Part shown: in pieces, positions 13,082 to 20,913 of the stretch
How positions within the stretch are numbered: position 1 is the first letter of the stretch
Layout of the letters: the number at the start of each line of letters is the position of its first letter
Assembly (NCBI GenBank): GCA_029287535.1
Contig: JARFQY010000092.1
Coordinates: forward strand, 1 to 39,072
Source: Filomicrobium sp.
Lineage (GTDB): Bacteria > Pseudomonadota > Alphaproteobacteria > Rhizobiales > Hyphomicrobiaceae
Length of the DNA stretch: 39,072 nt
Direction of reading: 5' to 3'
Notes under the pieces: generated by a model
Seen by the model: the letters and a program-made list of their open reading frames with translations, nothing else
The model's database searches: none
What the model was told of the DNA's origin: nothing
Program-made: the position numbers and the translations under genes

Positions 13082-14914
13082 TCAGCCGCCTTCGACTTCC
13101 TCGCGCTTGAGTTCCAACTCCAGCCATTCATCCTCAAGCTTGGCGAGATCGGCTTGGGCTGAGACCAGCGCGGTGGAAACCCTGGCGAAGCCATCAGGAT
13201 CCCGCTGGAAGAAATCTGCCGCCGCCAACTCCTGCTGGTGGTTCGCGATATCCGCATGCAGCTCATCAATCCTCTTGGGGATCGTTTCGAGCGCGTATTT
13301 TTCCTTGTAGGAGAGTTTTAGTTTTCCCGCCGGGGCTGCGGAGGCGGCTCTTTTTACCGCCTTATTGCCAGGTGCGGTCTCACGGGTTTTGCGCCTGGTG
13401 ACTTCGGCTCCGTTTTCCTTCTCGGCAAGACCACGCTGGACGATCATGTCGGAATAGCCGCCGGCATACTCCATCCATACACCGTTACCTTCCGGCGCCA
13501 GGACACTCGTCACGACGCGGTCGAGGAAATCGCGATCGTGGCTCACCAAGATCACGGTACCGGCATAGTCACCAAGAAGTTCCTGGAGAAGGTCAAGCGT
13601 TTCAAGGTCAAGGTCGTTAGTGGGCTCGTCGAGGATCAGAACGTTGGAGGATTTGGCGAGTGCACGGGCAAGCATTAAACGTCCACGCTCGCCTCCGGAA
13701 AGGACTGAAACCGGCGAACGCATCTGCTCGGGCAGGAACAAGAAGTCCTTCATATAGCCGGCGACATGGCGCGGCTTGCCGTTGATGATGACCTGATCAC
13801 CGCGACCGCCGGTCAGCGAATCAGCGAGCGTCTTGTTGGCTTTCAGATCCTCCCGTTTCTGATCGAGCGTGACGATCTCAAGGTTCGAACCGTGTCGGAC
13901 GTTGCCGGTATCAGGAGCCAGGTCGCCTGTCAGCATGTTGATGAGCGTCGTCTTGCCGACCCCATTCGGACCGACGATCCCAAGCCGGTCGCCGCGCAGT
14001 ACGCGCAGCGACAAATCGCTGACGATCTTTTGGCCGCCCAATGACTTGGAGATACCATGGGCTTCGAGCACGAGCTTACCGGACAATAGCCCATCGGTGG
14101 CTTCCAGACTGACGTCGCCTTGCACTCTGCGGTGTTCCCGGCGCTGCTGGCGCATTGCCCGAAGCTCGGCCACCCGGCGCACGTTGCGCTTGCGCCGCCC
14201 GGTGACACCGCCATGCATCCATTGCTGTTCGCGCGCAATCTTGCGGTCGATCTTGTGGAGTTCGGCCTCTTCCTCCTCAATGAGCTTGTCACGCCAGGCC
14301 TCGAAAGATGCAAAGCCTTCGTCGAGCCGCCGCGTCTTACCTCGGTCCAGCCAGACGGTGACCTTCGACAACCGCTCCAAGAAACGCCGGTCGTGTGAGA
14401 TCAGAACAAGGGCTGCTTTCATCGAACCCAGTTCGTTTTCGGTCCACTCAATGGTCGGCAAGTCGAGATGGTTGGTTGGCTCATCGAGCAACAGCACATC
14501 CGGGCGTGCCGTCATCGCCTGGGCAATGGCTGCTCTGCGGGCCTCACCACCTGAAAGCGTTGCGGTATCTTCCTCACCGGTTAGTCCCAGGGCATAGAGA
14601 GCTAGTAGCGCATCATGAGGGTCGTCGGTCGGATTCAGTCCAGACTCCACGAATGAACGTGTTGTTGTGTGACCGCAGAAATCGACTTCCTGTGGCAGAA
14701 AGCGGATAACGGCATCAGGATGGACGAAGCGTTCGCCCTGGTCGGCCTCGACCAGGCCAGCTGCGATTTTGAGCAGGGTTGACTTGCCTGAGCCGTTGCG
14801 CCCGACCAGGCAAAGCCGCTCGCCCGGCGTCACGATCAAGTCGGCACCAGTCAGTAGAGGTGTGCCGCCAAACGTGAGGCGGATGTCTTTCAACGTTAGA
14901 AGCGGGGCCGCCAT
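13082..14914 (-). CDS. uup: ABC-F family ATPase, Uup-like
   Basis: A 610-residue soluble protein with two ABC domains and no membrane segment. Domain 1 carries LVGRNGSGKSTLLK and the signature LSGGEARRAAIAQA; domain 2 carries IVGPNGVGKTTLIN and LSGGERGRLMLARA; each has a Walker B ending in DEPTNHLDL or DEPTNDLDL. The charged linker between them and the C-terminal coiled-coil (about the last 85 residues, from KLSYKEKYALETIPKRI) match Uup, an ABC-F protein acting on ribosomes and linked to DNA-structure tolerance. Uup is the best subfamily match, but other ABC-F groups are close. It converges on the Crp/Fnr gene with 26 bp between them. Confidence 0.9.
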   Translation of the reverse strand: MAAPLLTLKDIRLTFGGTPLLTGADLIVTPGERLCLVGRNGSGKSTLLKIAAGLVEADQGERFVHPDAVIRFLPQEVDFCGHTTTRSFVESGLNPTDDPHDALLALYALGLTGEEDTATLSGGEARRAAIAQAMTARPDVLLLDEPTNHLDLPTIEWTENELGSMKAALVLISHDRRFLERLSKVTVWLDRGKTRRLDEGFASFEAWRDKLIEEEEAELHKIDRKIAREQQWMHGGVTGRRKRNVRRVAELRAMRQQRREHRRVQGDVSLEATDGLLSGKLVLEAHGISKSLGGQKIVSDLSLRVLRGDRLGIVGPNGVGKTTLINMLTGDLAPDTGNVRHGSNLEIVTLDQKREDLKANKTLADSLTGGRGDQVIINGKPRHVAGYMKDFLFLPEQMRSPVSVLSGGERGRLMLARALAKSSNVLILDEPTNDLDLETLDLLQELLGDYAGTVILVSHDRDFLDRVVTSVLAPEGNGVWMEYAGGYSDMIVQRGLAEKENGAEVTRRKTRETAPGNKAVKRAASAAPAGKLKLSYKEKYALETIPKRIDELHADIANHQQELAAADFFQRDPDGFARVSTALVSAQADLAKLEDEWLELELKREEVEGG

Positions 14915-14955
14915 TTTTCATTATCGCAATTTGTTAGGCTTGGACTTCACTCAAT

Positions 14956-16185
14956 CTAAGCCAGCATCTTCATATACTGTGCGCGAACCGCGGCTCGCAA
15001 ATGATCTTCCGTGAAGCCTGACAGAAGCCGCTCGCGCGCTGCCGCGCCCATGCGCCGACAAGTCTCCGGGTCCTGGATCAGCCGTTTCAAGGCCGAAGCC
15101 AGAGACCGTGAATCATCGGGCGGCACAACGAGTCCTTCGATACCGTCGCGGACGAAATAACGACAACCAGGCACATCAGTGGTGACGATGGGCCGACCGC
15201 TGGCGGCTGCCTCAAGCAGCGCACGCGGCAGACCTTCGCCGCCGCGCGAGGGAACGACACAGATATCCATCGCCTTCCAGAAGCTGGCGATATCTTCAAC
15301 CCGACCCCGCCAGGTGACGCCGTCACGCGCGCTCCAGTTTTGAAGCTGCGCGTCAGAAACGGCACGCGGGTTTTCTGGGTCCGGTGTTCCGCAAAGATCG
15401 ATACGAAACGCCACTCCCTCAGCGTTGAGCTGGTCATAGGCGTCGATCAATAGATCAACACCCTTTGTCCATACCATCCGACCGACGAAACCGGCTCGCA
15501 CCTGTTCGCCCAGAGGCAACTCCGACCCCTCAAAGCGTTTGGGATCAACACCAGCGCCACCGAGGATCGTTACACGTTCCTGCGGAAACGCACCAAACTC
15601 AGCCAGACGCGCGCTGTCGTCCGGGTTCTCCACGAACAAGTGCGTTTTCGGGTCCCGCTGCAGTTGCCGCACAACCATCTTCAGAACTCTGCGGTAGACG
15701 AGCCCCGTGCGTCCCGCGCTTGCTGTTCCGGCATAGCCAACGCCCGTCAAATGAATGCCAAGTGCGTGGCGTGGGACGACGCCGCGAAGGCCGGTGATCA
15801 ATGCAATCGGCTTTAACGAGATTGCGTGTATAGCGTCCGGTTTCTCGGTCGCCAGAAGCTTGCGTAGCCGCCAAGCGACACGCGCCTCCTGTAGCGGCCG
15901 CAGCGGCCCACGCGAAAAATCAAATGGGATGATACGTGCGCCGGTGGCTTCAAGCGCCGACCGCTTCTGCGCAACGCGCGTCACGATTGCAACTTCGGCG
16001 CCTGTCGCGCACAAGGCTTCAATCGTCGGGATAAAATGAGAGGCTGCGAACCAGTCCTCGGTAACAAGAACCAGTATCTTGTTCGGCCGTTGCTTCAGAG
16101 GGTCAATCTCCTGCTTTTCCACGGTCCAAAGCAAATCAGCCGCGACGCTTAGTTTTCGCGCGTTTTTCGCGGCAGCTTTTGCCAT
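14956..16185 (-). CDS. Glycosyltransferase family 4
   Basis: A 409-residue GT-B fold sugar transferase. An N-terminal Rossmann-like part begins at about residue 36 (NKILVLVTEDWFAASHFIPTIEAL); the C-terminal nucleotide-sugar domain includes VGRMVWTKGVDLLIDAY, CVVPSRGGEGLPRALLEAAASGRPIVTTDVPG and EGLVVPPDD, with the E-x7-E style motif of GT4 enzymes. About 35 charged residues precede the domain, so a later start is possible. It likely adds a sugar to a lipid-linked or surface polysaccharide; the acceptor cannot be told. It lies 41 bp upstream of the ABC-F gene on the same strand, and its start diverges from the AEC transporter. Confidence 0.88.
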   Translation of the reverse strand: MAKAAAKNARKLSVAADLLWTVEKQEIDPLKQRPNKILVLVTEDWFAASHFIPTIEALCATGAEVAIVTRVAQKRSALEATGARIIPFDFSRGPLRPLQEARVAWRLRKLLATEKPDAIHAISLKPIALITGLRGVVPRHALGIHLTGVGYAGTASAGRTGLVYRRVLKMVVRQLQRDPKTHLFVENPDDSARLAEFGAFPQERVTILGGAGVDPKRFEGSELPLGEQVRAGFVGRMVWTKGVDLLIDAYDQLNAEGVAFRIDLCGTPDPENPRAVSDAQLQNWSARDGVTWRGRVEDIASFWKAMDICVVPSRGGEGLPRALLEAAASGRPIVTTDVPGCRYFVRDGIEGLVVPPDDSRSLASALKRLIQDPETCRRMGAAARERLLSGFTEDHLRAAVRAQYMKMLA

Positions 16186-16308
16186 GGCCGGCTAGAGATG
16201 TCCAGCGACAGCTTCAAGGGATCGATGATCCAGCAGGGGATGAATGCCTGGGCAATTCCTGCCAACTACTTGCTGGCTAGAAATGGAGACTTATGCGACA
16301 AGCAAGCC

Positions 16309-17247
16309 ATGAACTTCGAGCTCATGCTGATCATCGCGCCGATCTTCCTATTGATCATTCTTGGCCATGGTTTGCGGCGCGGCGGTATTCCAAGCTTCGA
16401 GTTCTGGAACCTCAACGACAAGCTAGTCTACTGGGTGCTGTTTCCAGCCCTGTTGTTCGATGTCATGTCGCGGCTCGATTTATCGAGCGAACAGCTGGGT
16501 GACTTCGTCATCGTTATCTACGCCGGATTGTCCGCGGGCTTGATCTTTGCGCTGCTGGTGGGATGGCTGGCAGGCTTCGACAATCCACTGCTGACATCGC
16601 TGCTTCAAGGCAGCGCCCGCCACAACACCTTTATTGCACTTGCCATCGCTGAACGGGTTTTTGGGGCAGAGGGTCTGGCTTATGCCACGCTGATCGTCGC
16701 GCTATTGGTGCCCGTCACCAACGTCGCGATCGTGACTTCCATGGTGACGTTACTGCATCAAAAGAAGGGCGGTCAGCTGGCTGGCGCGATTTTCAAGGAC
16801 CTCGCGCGGAACCCATTGCTGCTGTCGATCGCCGCCGGATTTGCCGTCAATTTCGCAGGCATAGGCCCAATCCCGGTTGTGAACGATCTGGCTAGCATCC
16901 TGGCAGCTGCGGCGCTGCCGATCGTGCTCATGTGCGTGGGCGCGAACATCCGGGTTCGAGCGATGGTGATATCCGCGCTGCCGATCGGGCTCGCGATCAT
17001 TGGGAAGATGGTCTTGTTTCCGCTAGCGATCGCCATCGCGGCGCTCGCTGTCGGAATGGAACCGACGCAAGCCCTCGTCGCGATGATATTCGGAGCGGTT
17101 CCGACCGCGGCGGCCTCTTACTCGCTGGCTCGCGCCATGGGTGGGGATGCCCCTGCTATGGCGGGAATCGTGACAATTCAAACGACAGTATCATTTTTGA
17201 CACTGCCGCTGACTTTGATGTTGGCGGAAGCCTTCCTACGTGGCTGA
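16309..17247 (+). CDS. AEC (auxin efflux carrier) family transporter
   Basis: A 312-residue integral membrane protein with about ten hydrophobic segments and the two-half architecture of PF03547: MLIIAPIFLLIILGHGLRRGG at the N-terminus, ARHNTFIALAIAERVFGAEGLAYATLIVALLVPVTN in the first half, and LPIVLMCVGANIR plus MIFGAVPTAAASYSLARAMGG in the second. Bacterial AEC proteins move small organic acids such as malate or malonate; the substrate here is unknown. ATG 16309 places the first membrane helix a few residues in, as in the family; an in-frame ATG at 16198 would add a hydrophilic extension not typical of it. Confidence 0.9.
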   Translation: MNFELMLIIAPIFLLIILGHGLRRGGIPSFEFWNLNDKLVYWVLFPALLFDVMSRLDLSSEQLGDFVIVIYAGLSAGLIFALLVGWLAGFDNPLLTSLLQGSARHNTFIALAIAERVFGAEGLAYATLIVALLVPVTNVAIVTSMVTLLHQKKGGQLAGAIFKDLARNPLLLSIAAGFAVNFAGIGPIPVVNDLASILAAAALPIVLMCVGANIRVRAMVISALPIGLAIIGKMVLFPLAIAIAALAVGMEPTQALVAMIFGAVPTAAASYSLARAMGGDAPAMAGIVTIQTTVSFLTLPLTLMLAEAFLRG

Positions 17248-17294
17248 TGCTGACTGACGTTGCGCTGCGGGACGACAGCCGCGCGCGAGCAGGG

Positions 17295-17459
17295 TCAGCC
17301 CTGCTTCCAAGTCGCACTGGAGCGACAGCGCTTGCAGACGCGATTGCCCGACCAGGAACTCAAGAACTCCATGGCGCAAATCAAACACTTTCGCATGCTC
17401 TCATCGGCGGACTTGGCCGGCTCAGGCACGCACTCCATTTTTTCGCGGGATCTCTTCAT
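17295..17459 (-). CDS. Small zinc-finger protein (CxxC...CxxC)
   Basis: A 54-residue protein ending RKCLICAMEFLSSWSGNRVC, then KRC and a short basic tail with ATWKQG. The two C-x2-C pairs (CLIC and CKRC), separated by an aromatic-rich FLSSW-x-G-x-R-V segment, form a plausible zinc knuckle; I recall the same R-K-C-L-x-C-x-x-x-F-x-S-x-W-x-G-x-R-x-C-x-x-C signature in uncharacterised small proteins of many Rhizobiales. No other frame here shows comparable features. The start is uncertain: ATG 17459 gives 54 residues, and internal ATGs (MEC..., MRKC...) would give shorter forms; none has a strong ribosome-binding site. Function is unknown. Confidence 0.62.
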   Translation of the reverse strand: MKRSREKMECVPEPAKSADESMRKCLICAMEFLSSWSGNRVCKRCRSSATWKQG

Positions 17460-17572
17460 ATGGGAACATGTAGAGAACGCAGTGTGGAAATCAAGGGGAT
17501 AAGTCCAACTTGCCGCAGCCTCGGTGAAGCTCTGAAGGCCCAGATTGTGGCGTTGCTCCGCACTCCGACCGG

Positions 17573-17600
17573 CTTGAACACCTCCGCGCCGCGCCCATAT
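17573..17600 (+). promoter_or_regulatory. RpoH (sigma-32) type promoter of hsp20
   Basis: CTTGAA at 17573-17578 and GCCCATAT at 17593-17600 are separated by 14 bp, matching the sigma-32 pattern CTTGAA-N13..15-CCCAT-T. Transcription would begin near 17608, giving a leader of about 120 nt in front of hsp20, as expected for ROSE-controlled genes. Confidence 0.65.
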
Positions 17601-17607
17601 GTTAATG

Positions 17608-17732
17608 CATCTTACAGAGAACAAACCCAGTCGCCGGCGCGCCGGGGCTGCGCGCGTGGTGCCTAACGAGGGCCTTGCCGGTTTGCACCACCAGAGCTGA
17701 AAAGTCGCTTTATAGAAGGGCTTAGACCAATG
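17608..17732 (+). ncRNA. ROSE-like RNA thermometer in the hsp20 leader
   Basis: The leader folds into successive hairpins: a GC-rich palindrome CCGGCGCGCCGG (17634-17645), a 7-bp stem GTGGTGC/GCACCAC (17656-17662 with 17685-17691), and a final hairpin in which AAGTCGCTT (17702-17710) pairs with AAGGGCTT (17716-17723). That last stem hides the Shine-Dalgarno AAGGG, contains the ROSE consensus UYGCU (UCGCU at 17705-17709) and leaves exactly one bulged G (17707), the feature known to be critical in rhizobial ROSE elements. Melting on warming would free the ribosome-binding site of the gene at 17730. The fold was made by eye, not by energy calculation. Confidence 0.68.
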
Positions 17733-18176
17733 ACCCGTATGGGAAACCTGTCCCACCCGCTACTGTTGGGTTTCGAAGAAATAGAGCGTTTGATCGATCG
17801 AGCAGGCAAGGGGACCGATGGAGGGTACCCGCCTTATAACATCGAGCGCATTGCGGCCTCAGCAGAAGGCCAGCCAGAGCTTTTACGCATTACGTTGGCG
17901 GTCGCAGGCTTCACGCGCGATCAGTTGGACATAACGCTCGAAGACAAGCAATTGACAATCCGCGGACGGCAGGACGAGGGCAAGTCGCGGGAGTTCCTGC
18001 ATCGCGGGATTGCGGCACGTCAGTTCCAGCGAACGTTCGTCCTTGCAGACGGCATCGAGGTTCGCAGCGCCGATCTCAATAACGGCTTGCTTGAAATCGA
18101 CCTCGTAAAACTCGAACCGGAGCGCATGGTGCGGCGCATCGAAATCGGAAAGAACGACGGGGGGAGTGTGCGCTAG
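17730..18176 (+). CDS. Small heat-shock protein, Hsp20 family
   Basis: A 148-residue alpha-crystallin-type chaperone that holds unfolding proteins in the cytoplasm. The N-terminal arm (FEEIERLIDRA and YPPYNIERI) and the crystallin domain (LLRITLAVAGFTRDQLDITLEDKQLTIRGRQ) match IbpA/HspA-class proteins; FLHRGIAARQFQRTFVLADGIEVRSADLNNGLLEIDL is the conserved domain end with the A-x-x-x-G-L-L-like motif. The C-terminal tail is short and basic and lacks an obvious I-x-I motif unless VRRIEIG serves as one (IEI). An RpoH-type promoter and ROSE-like leader precede it. A DUF1150 gene follows, the usual pairing in Rhizobiales. Confidence 0.95.
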   Translation: MTRMGNLSHPLLLGFEEIERLIDRAGKGTDGGYPPYNIERIAASAEGQPELLRITLAVAGFTRDQLDITLEDKQLTIRGRQDEGKSREFLHRGIAARQFQRTFVLADGIEVRSADLNNGLLEIDLVKLEPERMVRRIEIGKNDGGSVR

Positions 18177-18367
18177 CCACACTTGTCGGCAGAACGCGCT
18201 TTGGACCATAGCGGCATCGTTCGAATCACTCGAACATGGTCCTTAAGTCGACGTTAAGAATTTGCCGGAAAAGCGTGCCGTTTTGACCAGAATTTTGATG
18301 CAGACTTGGGCAGGGGCGCTGTTGCTTGCTGTATGAGGCCAGCGCGGTGGATGGAGGAGTGAGCGTG

Positions 18368-18628
18368 ATGGAACAGAAGATCGAAGTTAAGAAAGACATC
18401 AGTACCGATGAGCTGGAGCAGCTCGGTGGTGGCGAACTGGCGTATATTAAAACGCTGTCTTCGGAAGAGGCTAACGAGATCTATCCCCTCGACGACTCAC
18501 TGCCCGAAGGCATCAGCATTTATGCTTTGCATGCCGCGGACGGCACTCCAATTGCTCTGACGGATTCCATGCAGGCGGCGCTAGGCCAGGCTCTCGATGA
18601 CGAACTCGAGGTCGCCAGCGTTCACTAA
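18368..18628 (+). CDS. DUF1150 family protein
   Basis: An 86-residue acidic protein matching the DUF1150 family: LGGGELAYIKTLSSEEANEIYP, then YALHAADGTPIALTDSMQAAL, which is the diagnostic ending. Function is unknown; the family is nearly confined to Alphaproteobacteria and typically lies beside hsp20, suggesting a stress-linked role. GGAGGAG (18353-18359) stands 8 nt before ATG 18368, deciding the start over in-frame upstream options. It is separated from hsp20 by 191 bp, so it could have its own promoter. A strong terminator hairpin follows. Confidence 0.92.
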   Translation: MEQKIEVKKDISTDELEQLGGGELAYIKTLSSEEANEIYPLDDSLPEGISIYALHAADGTPIALTDSMQAALGQALDDELEVASVH

Positions 18629-18710
18629 GTTTGGTGGCCGCGAGACGGGCTGAAGTTCGTTTGTCGAACAGCTCAGCACTATCCGCCACGTCGTTCCTCG
18701 GAACCAAGCA

Positions 18711-18741
18711 AAACCCCGCACGGCGGCAGCCGGCGGGGTTT
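18711..18741. terminator. Bidirectional terminator between DUF1150 and NDUFA9-like genes
   Basis: AAACCCCGC (18711-18719) and GCGGGGTTT (18733-18741) form a perfect 9-bp stem with a 13-nt loop; A/T runs at both ends supply a U-tract in either direction. It lies between two convergent genes. Confidence 0.85.
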
Positions 18742-18769
18742 CTTCATGTTTAGACAGCCTTGGTGGCGA

Positions 18770-19735
18770 TCATCCCCGATAATGAGCGAATTGACCGCGA
18801 GGCTTGAAGCGTTCCAGGTACCCCGGAACAATGCTGGCAACGGTATGTGGTGCGGTGACACCAAGTGCTTCGAGGGTGCGCCCCTCATTCTTGGCCTCGC
18901 CGCTCACAACGTTGTCCTTTTTCAACATGCGCACTTGGTCGACAGTCAAAGGACGGATTGAGTTGGGCAACGGCCAAGTCAGCAATGCCTGCAGCTTCGC
19001 CATCCAGAACGGCAAGCTGATATAGCCGGACCGGCGGCCCGACCACTCCTTCGTGCGATCGAGAAGCTGCTTGAAGCTTAGAGATTCCGGTCCGCCCAAC
19101 TCGTAGATCTGACCCGGCTCACCCGCCCCTTCCACAACATTCGCGATGGCCAGCGCGAGGTCTCCGACGTAGACGGGCTGGAAACGCGTGCGGCCGCCTC
19201 CGATCAGCGGGAGCACGGGCGATGACTGGGCCAAACCGGCAAACCGATTGAAGAACTCGTCCTCGGGCCCGAACACGATTGAAGGTCGCAAGATAATGGC
19301 GCCGGGGAATTCCTCCAGGACCGCCTGTTCGCCCTTGGCCTTGGTGCGCGCATAGTTGGCGGAGGACTTTGCGTCAGCTCCGATGGCGGAAACGTGCACG
19401 AAACGTCCGACGCCGGCTTCACGGGCTGCTCGTGCCACGGTGCGAGGCCCGTCGACATGGAGGGCTTCAAAACTCTGCCGGCCTGAAGGTGCCAATACGC
19501 CCACCGCGTTAACCACGGCATCGGCCCCCTGCACGGCGCGCGCGACGGACTCGGGGTAGCGCAGATTTGCCTGCACACCGTGAATCTGGCCAACAGCACC
19601 CATGGGTTGTAGGTGCCCGGCCAGGTCGGGCCGCCGGGACGCCGCCCGAATGCGCCAGCCGCGTGAAGCCAATTCACGGGTGGCGTAACGGCCGACGAAT
19701 CCCGGCCCTCCAAAGATCGTTGCAAGCCCGCGCAT
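18770..19735 (-). CDS. NDUFA9-like complex I assembly/NAD(P)-binding protein
   Basis: A 321-residue atypical short-chain dehydrogenase. The N-terminal nucleotide-binding motif is TIFGGPGFVGRYATRELA; the family-typical phrases DAVVNAVGVL, FVHVSAIGADAKSSANYARTKAKGEQAVLEEFP, ILRPSIVFGPEDEFFNRFA and FQPVYVGDLA follow in order. This is the pattern of the alphaproteobacterial relatives of the mitochondrial complex I subunit NDUFA9, which bind NADPH structurally and may help assemble or stabilise NADH:quinone oxidoreductase. The active-site YxxxK is present as YARTK. The nuo operon is not in the window. Start ATG 19735 directly precedes the dinucleotide motif. Confidence 0.88.
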   Translation of the reverse strand: MRGLATIFGGPGFVGRYATRELASRGWRIRAASRRPDLAGHLQPMGAVGQIHGVQANLRYPESVARAVQGADAVVNAVGVLAPSGRQSFEALHVDGPRTVARAAREAGVGRFVHVSAIGADAKSSANYARTKAKGEQAVLEEFPGAIILRPSIVFGPEDEFFNRFAGLAQSSPVLPLIGGGRTRFQPVYVGDLALAIANVVEGAGEPGQIYELGGPESLSFKQLLDRTKEWSGRRSGYISLPFWMAKLQALLTWPLPNSIRPLTVDQVRMLKKDNVVSGEAKNEGRTLEALGVTAPHTVASIVPGYLERFKPRGQFAHYRG

Positions 19736-19914
19736 TGGTGCTGCCCTGCCTTTGTCAACTGTGTCGCCTTATCGATACTGATGGGTAGGTATAGTCAGAC
19801 CGCTTGAGCAAGAAAAGAAGCCAATGGTCACGTAGGGCGGGCTGGCGGCGCGCGTTCCGATTGACAAACGCCGGTGTGCCCACTAACTCCGGGGCTCCCG
19901 ATCGCACAGCCTTT

Positions 19915-20001
<87 letters not shown>

Positions 20002-20076
20002 ATTCGGTTTGCGTGGCGGTAGAACGAACGACCCTGCGCACATAACCCAAGTCGTCTAGATCGGTGCTAATCCGCG

Positions 20077-20697
20077 ATGTCCGATAAGAAGATCACGCTG
20101 CATAAAGGCGACCTGGCAGAGGGGATCGCGTTTGGCGACAGCGTTGCCGTTGATTCTGAAACGCTCGGCCTCAACCCGCACCGTGACCGGTTATGCCTGG
20201 TGCAGTTGTCAGCGGGAGATGGAACTGCGCACCTGGTGCAGCTTGACGGTTCGGACTACGACGCCCCACGATTGAAAGCCGTTCTAGCGGACCAGAACGT
20301 GCTGAAAATCTTCCATTTCGCCCGCTTTGATATCGCAGTTATACACAGATACCTGGGTGTCGTCGCGACGCCGGTGTACTGCACGAAGATTGCGTCCAAG
20401 CTGGTACGCACGTACACGGATCGGCACGGCCTGAAGGATGTCGTTTCTGAACTCGCCGGGGTCGAATTGTCCAAGCAGCAGCAAAGTTCCGACTGGGCAG
20501 CCGCAAAACTCACCGACCAGCAGCTGGCTTATGCCGCCAGCGATGTCCTTTATCTGCACACGGTCAAGCGTCGCCTCGATGAGATGCTGGCACGCGAGGG
20601 GCGCACCCACCTTGCCGAGAAGGCGTTTGAGTTCCTGCCCACTCGCGCAGAGCTCGATCTTGGCGGTTTCGGGGATATCGACGTTTTTTCCCACTGA
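20077..20697 (+). CDS. rnd: Ribonuclease D (short alphaproteobacterial form)
   Basis: A 206-residue 3'-5' exoribonuclease of the DEDDy class, which trims tRNA and other RNA 3' ends. Exo I is VAVDSETLGL with the Asp and Glu metal ligands, Exo II is IFHFARFDIAVIHRYL with the Asp, and Exo III is YAASDVLYL with the catalytic Tyr and Asp. The HRDC domains of E. coli RNase D are missing, as is usual for this shorter form next to lptC in Alphaproteobacteria. ATG 20077 has no obvious Shine-Dalgarno. It lies 75 bp after tRNA-Leu and about 215 bp before the Lpt genes. Confidence 0.9.
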   Translation: MSDKKITLHKGDLAEGIAFGDSVAVDSETLGLNPHRDRLCLVQLSAGDGTAHLVQLDGSDYDAPRLKAVLADQNVLKIFHFARFDIAVIHRYLGVVATPVYCTKIASKLVRTYTDRHGLKDVVSELAGVELSKQQQSSDWAAAKLTDQQLAYAASDVLYLHTVKRRLDEMLAREGRTHLAEKAFEFLPTRAELDLGGFGDIDVFSH

Positions 20698-20913
20698 ATA
20701 AGATGCTTCGAGCTGGCCTTTCGCGTATTAATGGCCCGGGTTGCCGGTCCCAAATTCACCTAATTTGAGGGTAAGGGTCGGGGTGGCGCGAATCCTTTTG
20801 TGATGCGCAATACGGGGCCGTCTTACTTTCGGCAGTAATCGTTTCTCGAATTCCGCGACCGCAGCCGGTCCGCCGATACCGCAATGGCTTGCCCGCCACG
20901 GGGTCACGCACTA

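Larger units (their letters stand above)
17248..17729 (+). other. Intergenic region with a mini-gene and heat-shock control signals
   Basis: The 482 bp between the AEC transporter and hsp20 contain a small zinc-finger gene on the minus strand (17295-17459), an RpoH-type promoter (17573-17600) and a structured leader resembling a ROSE element (17608-17732). The rest, about 17460-17572, shows nothing clear beyond the probable promoter of the mini-gene. Confidence 0.6.

Noticed and set aside
16932-17666. A 244-codon plus-strand frame spanning the end of the AEC gene and the intergenic region
   Set aside because: It overlaps the AEC gene in another frame, and its remainder covers the mini-gene, promoter and ROSE leader; composition is atypical of a protein.
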